A stretch of DNA of 64,000 nt from an uncultured Pelagibacteraceae bacterium (GTDB lineage: Bacteria > Pseudomonadota > Alphaproteobacteria > Pelagibacterales > Pelagibacteraceae), in the NCBI GenBank assembly GCA_902598425.1, contig CACKBK010000002.1, positions 45,706 through 109,705 on the forward strand, given 5' to 3'. Positions 52,475 to 63,655 of the stretch are shown here, piece by piece. A program made the translations under genes and the position numbers. Under the pieces are notes generated by a model. It made no database searches. It had not been told where the DNA came from and was given only the letters and a program-made list of their open reading frames with translations. The stretch's first letter is position 1, and the number at the start of each line of letters is the position of its first letter.

Positions 52475-55132
52475 TTATTTTTTTAATTGTGCTTGTGCGG
52501 CTGCAAGCCTTGCAACAGGAACTCTGTAAGGTGAGCAAGAAACATAATTAAGACCTGTGTTTGAACAAAAATTGATACTTTTTGGATCCCCGCCATGTTC
52601 CCCACAAATTCCTAATTTAAGTTTTTTATTTTGCTTTCTACCTTTAAAAGTAGCAATTTCAATTAAATCTCCCACCCCTTCATCAATTGATATAAATGGA
52701 TCGATATCAAATATTTTATTCTCAATATAATCATTTAAAAATTTACCACTATCATCTCTGCTAATACCAAATGTTGTTTGTGTTAAATCATTTGTTCCAA
52801 AACTAAAAAAGTCAGCATGTTTGGCTATATCTTGAGCTTTTATTGCGGCTCTTGGTAATTCAATCATTGTACCCACAAAGTAATCTATTTTTGTTTTATT
52901 TTCTGCTTTTACTTGATTTGCAACTCTATCAACCAAATTTTTCATTATTTGTATTTCAGCTTCTGTAGAAACTAAGGGGATCATAATTTCTGGAATAATT
53001 GATTTAATTTTTTTATTCTTGCATTCAATTATAGCTTCAAAAATTGCTCTACATTGCATTTCGTAAATCTCAGGAAAAGAAATAGCTAATCTACAACCCC
53101 TATGTCCCAACATTGGGTTATGCTCATGTAGTTCCCCTATTCGTGACTCTATTTCGTTAATAGCTAAACCAAGTGAGTTTGAAACATCTTTAATTTCTTT
53201 TTCAGATTTTGGTAAAAATTCATGTAATGGTGGGTCTAATAGTCTGACTGTCACAGGAAGACCATTCATAATTTTAAATATTTCTATAAAATCTTTCTTT
53301 TGGTGAGGTAAAAGTTTTGCTAAAGCTTTATTTCTATCGGTTGTAGTCTTAGAGAGTATCATTTCTCTTACAGACATAATTCTATCTTCGTCAAAAAACA
53401 TATGTTCTGTTCTGCAAAGTCCAATACCTTCAGCACCAAAATCTCTTGCAGCTTTAGTATCTACTGGAGTTTCAGAATTGGTTCTTATTTTGAGTTTTCT
53501 AAAACTATCAGCCCAACTCATTAATTTTGAAAAGTCTCCTGATATCTCAGGTTTTACTGTTTGAACCTCTCCTAATATTATTCTTCCAGTAGATCCATCA
53601 ATTGTAATGATTTCTCCCTCCGTGACTTGAATTTGATCAGTTTTAAATAGTTTATTTTCATAATCTATACTAATTTCACTAGATCCAGAAATACATGGTC
53701 TTCCCATACCTCTTGCAACAACTGCGGCATGACTTGTCATTCCTCCCCTGGAGGTTAAAATTCCTTTAGCAGCATGCATTCCGTGAATATCTTCTGGTGA
53801 TGTTTCAACTCTTACCAAAATAGTATTTTGCATCATTCCATTAAGCCTTTCTGCCTCTTCTGATGAGAAGACCACCTTTCCACTAACTGCACCTGGAGAT
53901 GCGGGCAATCCTTTAGCTATTACTTTTATTTCACTTTTTTCATCTAAGGTTGGATGAAGAAGTGTATCCAAAGAATTTGGATCAATTCTTAAAATAGCTT
54001 CTTTTCTAGAAATTAGTTTTTCTTTTACCATATCTACTGCAATTTTAACTGCTGATTTTGCTGTTCTTTTTCCAGATCTAGTTTGAAGCATCCAAAGTTT
54101 TTTATTCTCTACAGTAAACTCAACATCTTGCATATCTTTATATCGCTTTTCTAAAATAGATAATATTTTTTTAAGTTGTTTAAATACTTTTGGCATAGTT
54201 TCTTCCATCGATAATTCTTTTCCACCAGAATTAATCCTTGCTTTTTTTGTAATATGTTGAGGCGTTCTTGTCCCCGCAACAACGTCCTCACCTTGTGCAT
54301 TGATTAAATATTCACCATATATTTCATTTTTTCCACTTGATGGATCTCTAGTGAAAACTACTCCAGTTGCACAATCGTCACCCATATTGCCAAAAACCAT
54401 TGATTGAACATTTACAGCGGTACCCCAATCATCTGGGATATGATTTAGTTTTCTATACACTTTAGCACGATGGCTTTGCCAAGATAAAAAAACGGCAGAT
54501 ATTGCACCATCAAGTTGTTTATAAACATCTTGTGGGAATTCTTTCTTTGTCTTTTCTTTTACAACATTTTTAAAGTCGCTGATTAATGCATCCCAGTCTT
54601 GTTCGTCTAGCTCGGTATCTAACAAAACTCCTTTTGTTAATTTATAATTCTCAATTAACTCCTCAAAATTAAAGCTATCTATTCCAAGTACAACACTCGA
54701 ATACATTTGAATAAATCTTCTATAACTATCTTTTGCGAACCTTTTGTTTGAAGTTTTGTTAGCTAACGCCATAACCGTTTTATCATTTAGACCTAGATTT
54801 AGTATCGTATCCATCATTCCTGGCATCGATACTCTTGCTCCTGATCGAACGGAAACTAATAAAGGATTTTTTAAATCTCCAAATTTTTTGTTTGTTTCTC
54901 TCTCTATTTGAGATAGTTGCTTATTAATTTCTTTTATTAATTGCTTATTAAGCTGTTTGTTGTTTTTATAAAATATATCACAAACTTTAGTGGAAATTGT
55001 AAATCCAGGAGGAACTGGCAATCCCATTCTTCCCATTTGAGATAGATTTGCACCTTTTCCACCAAGAAAATTCTTTGGGTTTTTAATTCTTTTTGAAAAC
55101 TTTGAATTAAAGTTTATAATTAAATCACTCAT
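52475..55132 (-). CDS. ppdK: Pyruvate, phosphate dikinase
   Basis: Interconverts pyruvate and phosphoenolpyruvate with ATP and Pi, and may run toward PEP for gluconeogenesis or toward ATP. The 885-aa protein has the N-terminal nucleotide domain, the phospho-histidine GGMTSHAAVVARGMGRPCI, PEP/pyruvate-domain arginines (EGIGLCRTEHMFF) and the catalytic Cys region LGICGEHGGDPKSINFC. Its ATG overlaps the glyS stop by 1 bp, but no functional link is expected. Confidence 0.96.
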   Translation of the reverse strand: MSDLIINFNSKFSKRIKNPKNFLGGKGANLSQMGRMGLPVPPGFTISTKVCDIFYKNNKQLNKQLIKEINKQLSQIERETNKKFGDLKNPLLVSVRSGARVSMPGMMDTILNLGLNDKTVMALANKTSNKRFAKDSYRRFIQMYSSVVLGIDSFNFEELIENYKLTKGVLLDTELDEQDWDALISDFKNVVKEKTKKEFPQDVYKQLDGAISAVFLSWQSHRAKVYRKLNHIPDDWGTAVNVQSMVFGNMGDDCATGVVFTRDPSSGKNEIYGEYLINAQGEDVVAGTRTPQHITKKARINSGGKELSMEETMPKVFKQLKKILSILEKRYKDMQDVEFTVENKKLWMLQTRSGKRTAKSAVKIAVDMVKEKLISRKEAILRIDPNSLDTLLHPTLDEKSEIKVIAKGLPASPGAVSGKVVFSSEEAERLNGMMQNTILVRVETSPEDIHGMHAAKGILTSRGGMTSHAAVVARGMGRPCISGSSEISIDYENKLFKTDQIQVTEGEIITIDGSTGRIILGEVQTVKPEISGDFSKLMSWADSFRKLKIRTNSETPVDTKAARDFGAEGIGLCRTEHMFFDEDRIMSVREMILSKTTTDRNKALAKLLPHQKKDFIEIFKIMNGLPVTVRLLDPPLHEFLPKSEKEIKDVSNSLGLAINEIESRIGELHEHNPMLGHRGCRLAISFPEIYEMQCRAIFEAIIECKNKKIKSIIPEIMIPLVSTEAEIQIMKNLVDRVANQVKAENKTKIDYFVGTMIELPRAAIKAQDIAKHADFFSFGTNDLTQTTFGISRDDSGKFLNDYIENKIFDIDPFISIDEGVGDLIEIATFKGRKQNKKLKLGICGEHGGDPKSINFCSNTGLNYVSCSPYRVPVARLAAAQAQLKK

Positions 55133-57198
55133 TAAGCACTCTCGATTTTAGAAAAATTTATATAATTTTCGAATGTTCTACAAAACATTTGAAGGAGTTC
55201 CAATCGATTTTTTCTAATTATTTCATCATTGTCATTAACAATTATATTATCAAAAAAAGCAGAAATAATCGGTTTTGCAGTCTTTAGATTATCAAGAGTT
55301 GTTTCGTAATTTTCATCTTTATCTATATTTGTAAAATATTTCTTTAATTCTTTTATTTTTTTAAATAAATTTTTTTCAAAATCGTTTTTAAATATTCCTG
55401 GATCAGCAGTATCTGCCAGCTCTAATTTATTATCTTTTAGCTCATTTTCAATAATGTTTGATGCTCGTTTATAACTTGAGATAATATCTATTCCACTTTC
55501 TTTGTTTATAATTTTGTTTAAAGCGAAAGACTTTCTAAAAATTTCGTTTATATTATTTATATTTTTATTATTTAAACTAGCGTTAATTATATCAGGTCTA
55601 ATAGCTTTATCTTTCATGTAATATTTTAATCTTTCTAACAAAAATTCAGATAAATCTTTTAATACAGCTGTATTATCAAATTTATAACTTTGTACTTGGT
55701 ACAAAAGCAAAGAATAATTTATCAGATCTTTAATTCTAATATTTTTCTTATTTTCAAGTATTAGTCTAATAACTCCTAATGCTGCTCTTCTTAATGCAAA
55801 TGGATCTTTTGAGCTTGTGGGCTTTTGATTAACACCGAAGAAACCAACTAATGTATCTAACTTATCAGTCAACGAAAGACCAAGACTAAAAGGTCTCGTT
55901 GGAACTTTGCTTTCAAGTGAATTAGGTAAATAATGTTCTTTTATTGCAAGAGAAACATCTTTATCAAAACCTTGTGATTCAGCAAAATAACCTCCCATTA
56001 CACCTTGAAGTTCTGGAAACTCTCCAACAAGATCAGAAAGCAAATCAGTTTTGCAGATAGAGCATGAAATTTCAATTTTATCTTTACTAATTAAAAGTTC
56101 ATCTGAGATTGCTCCACCTAATTTCCTCATCCTTTGAATTTTGTCAAAATAAGTTCCTAATCCTTTGAAATAATTCATACTTTTTAGTTTGGAAACTTGT
56201 TTAAATAAATTTTGATTTTTGTTTTTATTCCAGAAAAATTCAGCATCATTTAGTCTTGCTTCAACCACTCTTTCATTACCTGCTTTAATATAGCCTTTTG
56301 GATCTTTATTATTTGCAACAACAAAAAACTGATTGGTAATATTTCCTTTTCTATCCAAAGTATGAAAATATTTTTGATGGTGTTGCATTGTAATTACAAG
56401 AATTTCTTTTGGCATAGATAGAAAGCGTTTGTCGAATTGACATAATAAAATATTTGGCTGCTCAACTAAATCTGTTACTTCTGCCAAAAGCTTTTCATTG
56501 ATTTCAATATCAATGTTATTTTTTTTTGAGTTTTTAATAAGTTGTTTTTTAATAATTGATTTACGTTGATTTTGATCAATCGTGATATTTAATTTTTTTA
56601 AACAATCTATATAGTCTTTATATCCTCTTACTATTTTTTTTTTATCCTCAAATTCTTTATCTAAGATTATGAAATTACAGCTTCTTAAATGATGGTAATT
56701 AAAATCGATAAACTTATTATCAAAAACAGCTATTAAAGATTTTAAAGGTCTTGCCCACTGTAAACTGTAGTCTGACCACCTCATAGAATTTTTCCAGTCA
56801 ATTTTGTCTAATATTGTTGGTATTTCTCTTTCAAGTATGTCCTTAGTATTGATTTTCTCTTTTGGTTTTAAAAAAAAATAAAATTCACCTTTTTCAGTTT
56901 CTTTTTTAAAGATTTCTTTTTCAGTAATTTTATTTGATCTTAAAAAACCATCTAGCGCCTCTTTGGGTGATTTTGTACTAGGTCCTCGCTTCTCCTCCTT
57001 TTCAAAAACAATTTGTTTATTTAAACCATCAAAAAATACTACTAATCTATTTGGAACAGAAAAGACTTTGCTATTTTTATATTTTATTTTTTTTTCTTCA
57101 AATAATTTTTTAAAATTATAAGACAAATAATTTCTCGCATCATTTTGTAATTTAGCTGGTATCTCCTCTGTAAAAACTTCTAAAAAAAATTCAGACAT
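55132..57198 (-). CDS. glyS: Glycyl-tRNA synthetase beta subunit
   Basis: The tRNA-binding subunit of the alpha2-beta2 bacterial GlyRS. The 688-aa protein has the N-terminal EIFTEEIPAK-type start (EVFTEEIPAKLQND), RWADYSLQWARPL-like MRWSDYSLQWARPLKSL, MGGYFAESQGF and SLTDKLDTLVGFF with DPFALRRAALGVIRL. It is encoded 1 bp after glyQ and forms a unit with it and the S49 peptidase gene. Confidence 0.95.
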   Translation of the reverse strand: MSEFFLEVFTEEIPAKLQNDARNYLSYNFKKLFEEKKIKYKNSKVFSVPNRLVVFFDGLNKQIVFEKEEKRGPSTKSPKEALDGFLRSNKITEKEIFKKETEKGEFYFFLKPKEKINTKDILEREIPTILDKIDWKNSMRWSDYSLQWARPLKSLIAVFDNKFIDFNYHHLRSCNFIILDKEFEDKKKIVRGYKDYIDCLKKLNITIDQNQRKSIIKKQLIKNSKKNNIDIEINEKLLAEVTDLVEQPNILLCQFDKRFLSMPKEILVITMQHHQKYFHTLDRKGNITNQFFVVANNKDPKGYIKAGNERVVEARLNDAEFFWNKNKNQNLFKQVSKLKSMNYFKGLGTYFDKIQRMRKLGGAISDELLISKDKIEISCSICKTDLLSDLVGEFPELQGVMGGYFAESQGFDKDVSLAIKEHYLPNSLESKVPTRPFSLGLSLTDKLDTLVGFFGVNQKPTSSKDPFALRRAALGVIRLILENKKNIRIKDLINYSLLLYQVQSYKFDNTAVLKDLSEFLLERLKYYMKDKAIRPDIINASLNNKNINNINEIFRKSFALNKIINKESGIDIISSYKRASNIIENELKDNKLELADTADPGIFKNDFEKNLFKKIKELKKYFTNIDKDENYETTLDNLKTAKPIISAFFDNIIVNDNDEIIRKNRLELLQMFCRTFENYINFSKIESA

Positions 57199-57199
57199 T

Positions 57200-58084
57200 T
57201 TAAGTTTGATTTTTTAACCAAGTTTCAGCTGCCGCTTTTGTGATATCTCTTATCCTTGATATATATTCGGCTCTTTGAGCAACACTTATTACACCACGTG
57301 CATCTAAAATATTAAAAATATGGCTTGCCTTTAAACATTGATCATAGGCTGGTAATGACACGTTATTTTCAGTGAGCATCTTTGCCTCTTTTTCAGTCAT
57401 ATCAAAAATTTTAAAAAGATTTTCTGTATTTGCTAATTCAAAATTATAAGTAGAGAATTCCTTTTCTGCTTGATGAAATACATCTCTATATTTAATATCT
57501 TCACTGTTCCATATTAAATCATAAACATTTTTTTTCTGTTGAGTAAACATACACAACCTTTCTAAACCATATGTAAGTTCAACCGAAACTGGTTTGCATT
57601 CAAAGCCTGCCATTTGTTGAAAGTAGGTAAATTGAGTAATCTCCATCCCATCGCACCAAACTTCCCAGCCAAGTCCAGCTGCACCTAATGTTGGGCTTTC
57701 CCAATCATCTTCTATAAAACGAATGTCATGTTCTTTATGATTGATGCCTATCGTTTTTAAACTGTTTAAATAAAGTTTTTTTATATTTTTTGGTGATGGT
57801 TTAATAATTACTTGAAACTGATAATAGTGCTGAAGCCTATTAGGATTGTCTCCATATCGTCCATCAGTTGGTCTTCTTGAAGGTTGAACATAAGCAGCTT
57901 TCCAGGGATTTGGACCTAATGATCTAAGTGTTGTTGCTGGATGGAATGTTCCAGCCCCCACTTCAATATCATAAGGCTGAAGTATCACGCAACCATTTTT
58001 ACCCCAATATTTTTGCAGATTAAAAATTGTGTCTTGAAAAGTTTGAAACTTGGGTTTTTTTTTAATTTTAATTTTAGAAACCAT
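57200..58084 (-). CDS. glyQ: Glycyl-tRNA synthetase alpha subunit
   Basis: The catalytic subunit. The 294-aa protein has the class II core: [86 protein letters not shown]-type [17 protein letters not shown] and LERLCMF. It overlaps the S49 peptidase gene by 11 bp upstream. The pair glyQ-glyS is the heteromeric bacterial type, not the homodimeric one. Confidence 0.96.
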   Translation of the reverse strand: MVSKIKIKKKPKFQTFQDTIFNLQKYWGKNGCVILQPYDIEVGAGTFHPATTLRSLGPNPWKAAYVQPSRRPTDGRYGDNPNRLQHYYQFQVIIKPSPKNIKKLYLNSLKTIGINHKEHDIRFIEDDWESPTLGAAGLGWEVWCDGMEITQFTYFQQMAGFECKPVSVELTYGLERLCMFTQQKKNVYDLIWNSEDIKYRDVFHQAEKEFSTYNFELANTENLFKIFDMTEKEAKMLTENNVSLPAYDQCLKASHIFNILDARGVISVAQRAEYISRIRDITKAAAETWLKNQT

Positions 58085-58880
58085 ATCTTTGCCAGATAGA
58101 TCTTTCTTCCATAATACTTATAACTTTCTCAGTATGACTCTCTGACGATAGTTTACTTGCAAGCCAACCTTTTTGTTTTTCAAATTTTTTAATAACAACA
58201 TCTTCACCATATTTTTCTTTTAATACTTTTTCAGCATTTCCTATTCCATCAATAAGACCAAGCTCTTTTGCTTTTCTTCCAGACCAAAACTCACCTGAAA
58301 ATAATTCTATTCCAGAATCTTTTTTTAATTTATTTGAACGACTGTTTTCTACGACCTCTATAAAATCTTTATGAAGATCTAATTGAATATTTTTTAATCT
58401 ATCAATATCCTCTTTTTTTTCCTCCATAAATGGATCAAGAGTACTTTTATTTTTTCCAGCTGTATAAACTCTTCTTTGAACACCAATTTTACTTATTAGC
58501 TCAGTAAAACCAAAAGATGAATATATTACTCCTATAGATCCTATAATGGAACTTTGATTTGCATAAATTTCGTCACCAGAACAAGCTATAAGATATCCTC
58601 CTGATGCAGCTACATCTTCGGCAAAAATTATTACTTTTTTTTTATGTTTTTTAGCTAAAGACTTAATTTGATCATGGATTAAATGTGATTGAACTGGAGA
58701 TCCTCCAGGAGAATTTATTGAAATTGCTACTGCTGGTGCTTTTTTTATAGAAAAAGCCTTTTTAATTATTTCTTCCTGACTAGCAAAATTTATTCCTTGC
58801 TTAAACTTTCCAACATTACCTATTACCCCATTTAATTTGATATGGGGTATAATTTTTTTTTTTTTGAAAATTGAAAACAT
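58074..58880 (-). CDS. S49-family (SohB/SppA-like) serine peptidase
   Basis: A membrane-associated signal-peptide peptidase. The 268-aa protein contains INSPGGSP, the nucleophile Ser93 in [21 protein letters not shown], and the lysine in [11 protein letters not shown] as dyad partner, then [15 protein letters not shown]. There is no obvious N-terminal membrane helix, so it may act as a soluble or peripheral form, unlike typical SohB. Overlap with glyQ by 11 bp indicates shared transcription. Confidence 0.9.
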   Translation of the reverse strand: MFSIFKKKKIIPHIKLNGVIGNVGKFKQGINFASQEEIIKKAFSIKKAPAVAISINSPGGSPVQSHLIHDQIKSLAKKHKKKVIIFAEDVAASGGYLIACSGDEIYANQSSIIGSIGVIYSSFGFTELISKIGVQRRVYTAGKNKSTLDPFMEEKKEDIDRLKNIQLDLHKDFIEVVENSRSNKLKKDSGIELFSGEFWSGRKAKELGLIDGIGNAEKVLKEKYGEDVVIKKFEKQKGWLASKLSSESHTEKVISIMEERSIWQRYGF

Positions 58881-58989
58881 ACGTATGCTTATAAAATTTA
58901 TGATAAAATATAAAGTCTACTTATAGTTGAAGTTTTAGGTGCGTCAATTGATAAGTATAATATTGATGTTATTATACTAGTTTACAGCC

Positions 58990-60003
58990 ATGGGTACAGT
59001 TGTTCAGTTAAAAAATAAGATAAATAACTCTTATTCAGAACTTAAAAGTTCTGTTGAAGATAAGTTAATTTTAGTTGAAGAGAGAATTAAATCTAAATTG
59101 TCTAGTAAAGTGGAACTAGTTGACGAAATGACAAGTTACCATTTAAGAACAGGCGGAAAAAGACTAAGAGCATTACTAACCTTAGGCTCAGCAAAACTCT
59201 GCGGCTATCAAAAAGGATCTAGAGACGTAAATTTGGCAGCATGTGTAGAATTAATTCACGCAGCAACTCTAATGCACGACGATGTCATAGATAATAGTGA
59301 TGTTAGAAGAGGTAAAAAGACATTAAATAAAATTTGGGGAAATCAATCATCAATTTTAGTTGGTGATTATTTGTTGAGCAGATGCTTCGAAATGATGGTG
59401 GAGGATGGCAATCTAGAAGTTTTGAAACTTTTATCATCGACTTCAGCTGAAATATCACAAGGAGAAGTGCTTCAACTTCAACATAAAGGTGAGGTTGATA
59501 TGTTAGAGGAAACTTATTTAAAAATAATTTCGGCAAAAACAGCTTCATTATTTGCAGCAGCAACTAAAGTTGGTTCTATTTTAGCAAATCAAGATAAAAA
59601 AATTAAGGACGCTTTAGAATTTTATGGAAAAAATTTAGGTCTTACATTTCAAATTGCAGACGATACATTAGACTATAATTCAGATTTAAAATTTTTTGGC
59701 AAAGAGATTGGAAATGATTTTTTTGAAGGTAAGGTCACTTTACCAATTATATTATTGTATCAAAAATTAGATGAAAAGAAGAAAAAATATTTAAAAACAA
59801 TTTTTGAAAAAGAAGAGAGAAATAACGATGATTTAAAATTTATTTTAGATTTAATTAAAAAAAATAATATCATCAATGATTGTTATGTTAAAGCTGAATA
59901 TTTTATAAATCTTGCATCGAATTCTTTAAGTATTTTTAATAGCTCAAAAGAAAGAGATATTTTAAAGAAATTAACATCATTTAGCTTAGAGAGAAATTTT
60001 TAA
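58990..60003 (+). CDS. ispB: Long-chain polyprenyl diphosphate synthase (IspB-like)
   Basis: Builds the isoprenoid tail of ubiquinone. The 337-aa trans-prenyltransferase has the first aspartate-rich motif in LMHDDVIDNSDVRRG and the second in FQIADDTLDYNSD, with GGKRLRALLTLGSAKL. The residues upstream of the first motif (HAATL) lack the bulky stop pattern of short-chain FPP synthases. ORF start at 58990 gives MGTVVQLKNKI. It interlocks its stop with pdxH. Confidence 0.92.
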   Translation: MGTVVQLKNKINNSYSELKSSVEDKLILVEERIKSKLSSKVELVDEMTSYHLRTGGKRLRALLTLGSAKLCGYQKGSRDVNLAACVELIHAATLMHDDVIDNSDVRRGKKTLNKIWGNQSSILVGDYLLSRCFEMMVEDGNLEVLKLLSSTSAEISQGEVLQLQHKGEVDMLEETYLKIISAKTASLFAAATKVGSILANQDKKIKDALEFYGKNLGLTFQIADDTLDYNSDLKFFGKEIGNDFFEGKVTLPIILLYQKLDEKKKKYLKTIFEKEERNNDDLKFILDLIKKNNIINDCYVKAEYFINLASNSLSIFNSSKERDILKKLTSFSLERNF

Positions 60004-60626
60004 GGGCTTAACAAAATTTTTTCCCAATTACCACTTTTAGATTTTATATATTTTAACCTTTGATGAATTCTATTGTCCCCATCAAGCCAAAACTCAATCT
60101 CTTTGGGTGATAAATTCCATCCTGACCAATTTGGAGGTCTCGGCACTTTTTTTTCATCTGGAAATTTTTTTTTAAAATTATTAATTGATTGATATAATTC
60201 ATTTCTATCTTTTAAAATGGTACTTTGTTTAGAAGCCCATGCTCCGATTCTACTTCCATATGATCTTGAGTTATAATAAGCATCAGCATCTTTATCTGGT
60301 ACATTATTTAATTCACCAACTATTCTTATTTGTCTTAAAAGACTTTTCCAATGAAAACACATTGATGCATTAGGATTGCTTTGAATATCCTGACTCTTTT
60401 TACTTTTTAAATTAGTATAAAAAACAAATCCTTTTTCATTGAAATCTTTTAGAAGGACCATTCTTACTGAAGGTATTCCATTTTTTGAACTTGTTGCTAA
60501 TGCTAGAGCGTTTGGATCGTTTATTTCAGTTTTTTTTGCTTCATCAAACCATTCTTTGAATAATTCTAAAGGATTTTTATAGTCCTTAAAGCAAATATCT
60601 AGTCCTAGCGAGTTTTTTTCATTCAT
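60000..60626 (-). CDS. pdxH: Pyridoxamine 5'-phosphate oxidase
   Basis: Oxidises pyridoxine/pyridoxamine phosphate to pyridoxal phosphate with FMN. The 208-aa protein has [57 protein letters not shown] and [15 protein letters not shown], the full family set. It is encoded divergently from aroC with a 33-bp gap and its stop shares TTAA with ispB. It is a salvage-linked step for PLP. Confidence 0.94.
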   Translation of the reverse strand: MNEKNSLGLDICFKDYKNPLELFKEWFDEAKKTEINDPNALALATSSKNGIPSVRMVLLKDFNEKGFVFYTNLKSKKSQDIQSNPNASMCFHWKSLLRQIRIVGELNNVPDKDADAYYNSRSYGSRIGAWASKQSTILKDRNELYQSINNFKKKFPDEKKVPRPPNWSGWNLSPKEIEFWLDGDNRIHQRLKYIKSKSGNWEKILLSP

Positions 60627-60659
60627 AATTTTAACAAAATAAATTATATAATATATTTA

Positions 60660-61745
60660 ATGTCATTTAATACATTTGGAAAGATATTTCGTTTTACTAC
60701 ATGGGGAGAATCTCATGGCCCAGCAATTGGTTGTATAGTTGACGGATGTCCTCCTAATATACCTATCTCAGAGAGAGACATACAGATAGAGCTAAATAAA
60801 AGAAAGCCTGGCCAATCGAAATTTACTACTCAAAGAAAAGAGGACGATAAAATAAATATTTTATCTGGAGTTTTTGAGGGAAAGTCAACTGGGACGCCTA
60901 TCTCAATGATTATTTATAACAAAGATATGAAATCAAGAGATTATGAAACAATTAAAAATAAATTTAGGCCTGGGCATGCTGATTTTACGTATTTCAAAAA
61001 ATACGGAATAAGAGACTATAGAGGTGGAGGCAGACAGTCTGCAAGAGAAACTGCCGCAAGAGTTGCTGCGGGCGCAATAGCAAAAAAGGTTTTAGAAAAA
61101 AAAATTGGAAAAAAATATAAAGTTATTGGAGCAGTTACTCAATTAGGCATACTTGGTTGCGACGTGAGTAAATGGAATGATAAATTGATCTCAAAAAATC
61201 CATTTTTTTGTCCAGATAAAGATATTTTAAAATTATGGGAAAAATATTTGTTGAGCATTAGAAAAGCAGGTTCTTCATGTGGTGCAATTATCGAAGTTAG
61301 GGCTCGAGGTATTCCATTAGGCTTAGGGGCACCTATTTACTCAAAACTAGATATGGATTTAGCAGCTGCTATGATGAGCATAAATGCTGTTAAAGGAGTG
61401 AATATAGGATCTGGAATGAACTCAGCTCAGCTGTCAGGTGAACAAAATTCTGATGAAATATTTCAGAGAGGAAAATCAACAAAATTTAAATCAAATAATG
61501 CCGGTGGAATACTTGGTGGAATATCTACGGGTCAAGAAATTGTTATATCTTTTGCCGTTAAACCAACATCTTCAATATTAACGTCTAGAAAGACAATAGA
61601 TAAGTTTGGAAAAAATACGTCTATTTCAGTACGAGGTAGACATGATCCTTGTGTTGGAATAAGAGCTGTGCCGATTGGAGAAGCAATGATGCACTGTGTA
61701 TTATTAGATCACTATTTGCTTAATAGTGCACAATGTCTTTCCTAA
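60660..61745 (+). CDS. aroC: Chorismate synthase
   Basis: Final shikimate-pathway step, using reduced FMN. The 361-aa protein has [23 protein letters not shown], the FMN-binding [46 protein letters not shown] and the C-terminal [20 protein letters not shown]. These are the diagnostic blocks for AroC. It interlocks its stop (CTAA) with the convergent dxs gene. Confidence 0.97.
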   Translation: MSFNTFGKIFRFTTWGESHGPAIGCIVDGCPPNIPISERDIQIELNKRKPGQSKFTTQRKEDDKINILSGVFEGKSTGTPISMIIYNKDMKSRDYETIKNKFRPGHADFTYFKKYGIRDYRGGGRQSARETAARVAAGAIAKKVLEKKIGKKYKVIGAVTQLGILGCDVSKWNDKLISKNPFFCPDKDILKLWEKYLLSIRKAGSSCGAIIEVRARGIPLGLGAPIYSKLDMDLAAAMMSINAVKGVNIGSGMNSAQLSGEQNSDEIFQRGKSTKFKSNNAGGILGGISTGQEIVISFAVKPTSSILTSRKTIDKFGKNTSISVRGRHDPCVGIRAVPIGEAMMHCVLLDHYLLNSAQCLS

Positions 61746-63655
61746 TTTGATTTTTTAATTATTACCTTTGAATTAAGAGTGTCAAAAACCTTATTTTCGA
61801 TATTTCGTGCATCTAGGCCTGCATTCTTGTACATTATATCAGGCTTATCATGATCGATAAACGTGTCTGGCAAAATCATAGATCTAAATTTTAAATTGTT
61901 ATCAATCAAATTTTTTTCAGACAAAAAATAAGATAGATGTGATCCAAATCCACCAATCGAACCTTCTTCAATTGATATTATTGCTTCATGATCAGTTGCT
62001 ATTTGCCAAAATAGATTTTCATCTAAAGGTTTGGCAAATCTAGCGTCTATAATTGTAGGATTGACCCCTTTTTTTGAGAGATTTTCTGAGGCCATCAAAC
62101 ATTCACTTAATCTTGCTCCAAAATTAATTATTGCAATTTTCTTTCCTTCTTTAATTATTCGTCCTTTTCCAATTTCTATTTTTTCATCAATAGAAGGTAA
62201 ATCAACTCCTCTGCCATTTCCTCTTGGATATCTGAAAGCTGATGGTCTATCATTTATATCTATTGACGTGTTTACCATTCTTACTAATTCAGCCTCATCG
62301 CTTGCGGCCATAACTACAAAATTAGGTAAAGTAGAAAGATAAGTTATGTCAAAAGAGCCAGCATGAGTTGGTCCATCTGCACCTACTAGTCCTGCTCGAT
62401 CTATAGCAAACCTAACTGGTAAATTTTGAATTGCAACATCATGAACAACTTGATCATAGGCTCTTTGCAAAAAAGTAGAGTATATTGCTGCATAGGGTTT
62501 GTATCCCTCAGTAGACAGTCCAGCTGCAAAAGTTACCGCATGTTGTTCAGCAATTCCAACATCAAACATTCTTGAAGGAAATTTTTCCCCAAATAGATCC
62601 ATCCCTGTTCCTGATGGCATTGCAGCAGTTATTCCAATTATCTTACTATCTTTTTCGGCGTGTTTAATTAGTGTATTGGCAAATACTTTAGTATATGCAG
62701 GTAAGCTCGAGGTAGATTTTTCTTGTATGCCAGTATTTACATTAAATTTGGATACACCATGAAATTTGTCTTTTGATTTTTCAGCAAATTCATATCCTTT
62801 TCCTTTTTCTGTTTTTATGTGGATCATAATAGGACCATCGTAATTAATTTCTTTCGCATTTTTCAATACTGAAACAAGAGCATCTACATCATGCCCATCA
62901 ATAGGTCCTATGTAATAGAATCCCATTGAATTAAAAAGAGTTCCACCTGTCATTGCTGATCTTAAAAAATCTTCAGCCTTACCGGCTTTTTTGCTAAATC
63001 TTTTTGAAAATGCAGATATTATAAGCTTAAGTGTTTCTCTAAAACTAAAATATAATTTTCCAGATAAGATTTTAGCAAGGTATGCTCTCATGGCACCAAC
63101 TGGTTTAGCAATCGACATGTCATTATCATTTAAAATTACAATCATTTTAGTTTTGCTAGAACCAGCGTTATTCATAGCTTCATACGACATTCCTGCACTT
63201 ATCGCTCCATCACCAATGACAGCAATGACATTATCAGTTTTATTTGATAATTTGTTTGCAACAGCTATACCTAAAGCAGATGATATTGAGGTAGAACTAT
63301 GAGCGGCTCCAAAAGGATCATACTCACTTTCAGATCTTTTTGTAAAACCAGATAGTCCACCACCTTTTCTTAATGTTCTAATCCTATCTTTTCTTCCAGT
63401 TAAAATTTTATGGGGGTAAGTTTGATGTCCAACATCCCATATTAATTTATCGTGAGGTGTGTTAAAAATATAATGAAGAACTACTGTCAGTTCTACAACA
63501 CCTAATCCTGCTCCTAAATGTCCTCCAGTTTCAGAAACTGCATCAATAAGTTCTTCTCTCAATTCTTCAACTAATATTTTCAGCTCGGATTGAGAAAGTT
63601 TTTTTATATCAGATGGAAAGTTAATATTATTTAAATATTTATAATTTTTATTCAT
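61742..63655 (-). CDS. dxs: 1-deoxy-D-xylulose-5-phosphate synthase
   Basis: First step of the MEP isoprenoid pathway, thiamine diphosphate dependent. The 637-aa protein has [37 protein letters not shown], the ThDP motif [20 protein letters not shown]...[26 protein letters not shown] and [18 protein letters not shown]. Its ATG overlaps the stop of the upstream ispA gene by 4 bp, so two isoprenoid genes are co-expressed, and it faces aroC. Confidence 0.97.
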   Translation of the reverse strand: MNKNYKYLNNINFPSDIKKLSQSELKILVEELREELIDAVSETGGHLGAGLGVVELTVVLHYIFNTPHDKLIWDVGHQTYPHKILTGRKDRIRTLRKGGGLSGFTKRSESEYDPFGAAHSSTSISSALGIAVANKLSNKTDNVIAVIGDGAISAGMSYEAMNNAGSSKTKMIVILNDNDMSIAKPVGAMRAYLAKILSGKLYFSFRETLKLIISAFSKRFSKKAGKAEDFLRSAMTGGTLFNSMGFYYIGPIDGHDVDALVSVLKNAKEINYDGPIMIHIKTEKGKGYEFAEKSKDKFHGVSKFNVNTGIQEKSTSSLPAYTKVFANTLIKHAEKDSKIIGITAAMPSGTGMDLFGEKFPSRMFDVGIAEQHAVTFAAGLSTEGYKPYAAIYSTFLQRAYDQVVHDVAIQNLPVRFAIDRAGLVGADGPTHAGSFDITYLSTLPNFVVMAASDEAELVRMVNTSIDINDRPSAFRYPRGNGRGVDLPSIDEKIEIGKGRIIKEGKKIAIINFGARLSECLMASENLSKKGVNPTIIDARFAKPLDENLFWQIATDHEAIISIEEGSIGGFGSHLSYFLSEKNLIDNNLKFRSMILPDTFIDHDKPDIMYKNAGLDARNIENKVFDTLNSKVIIKKSN

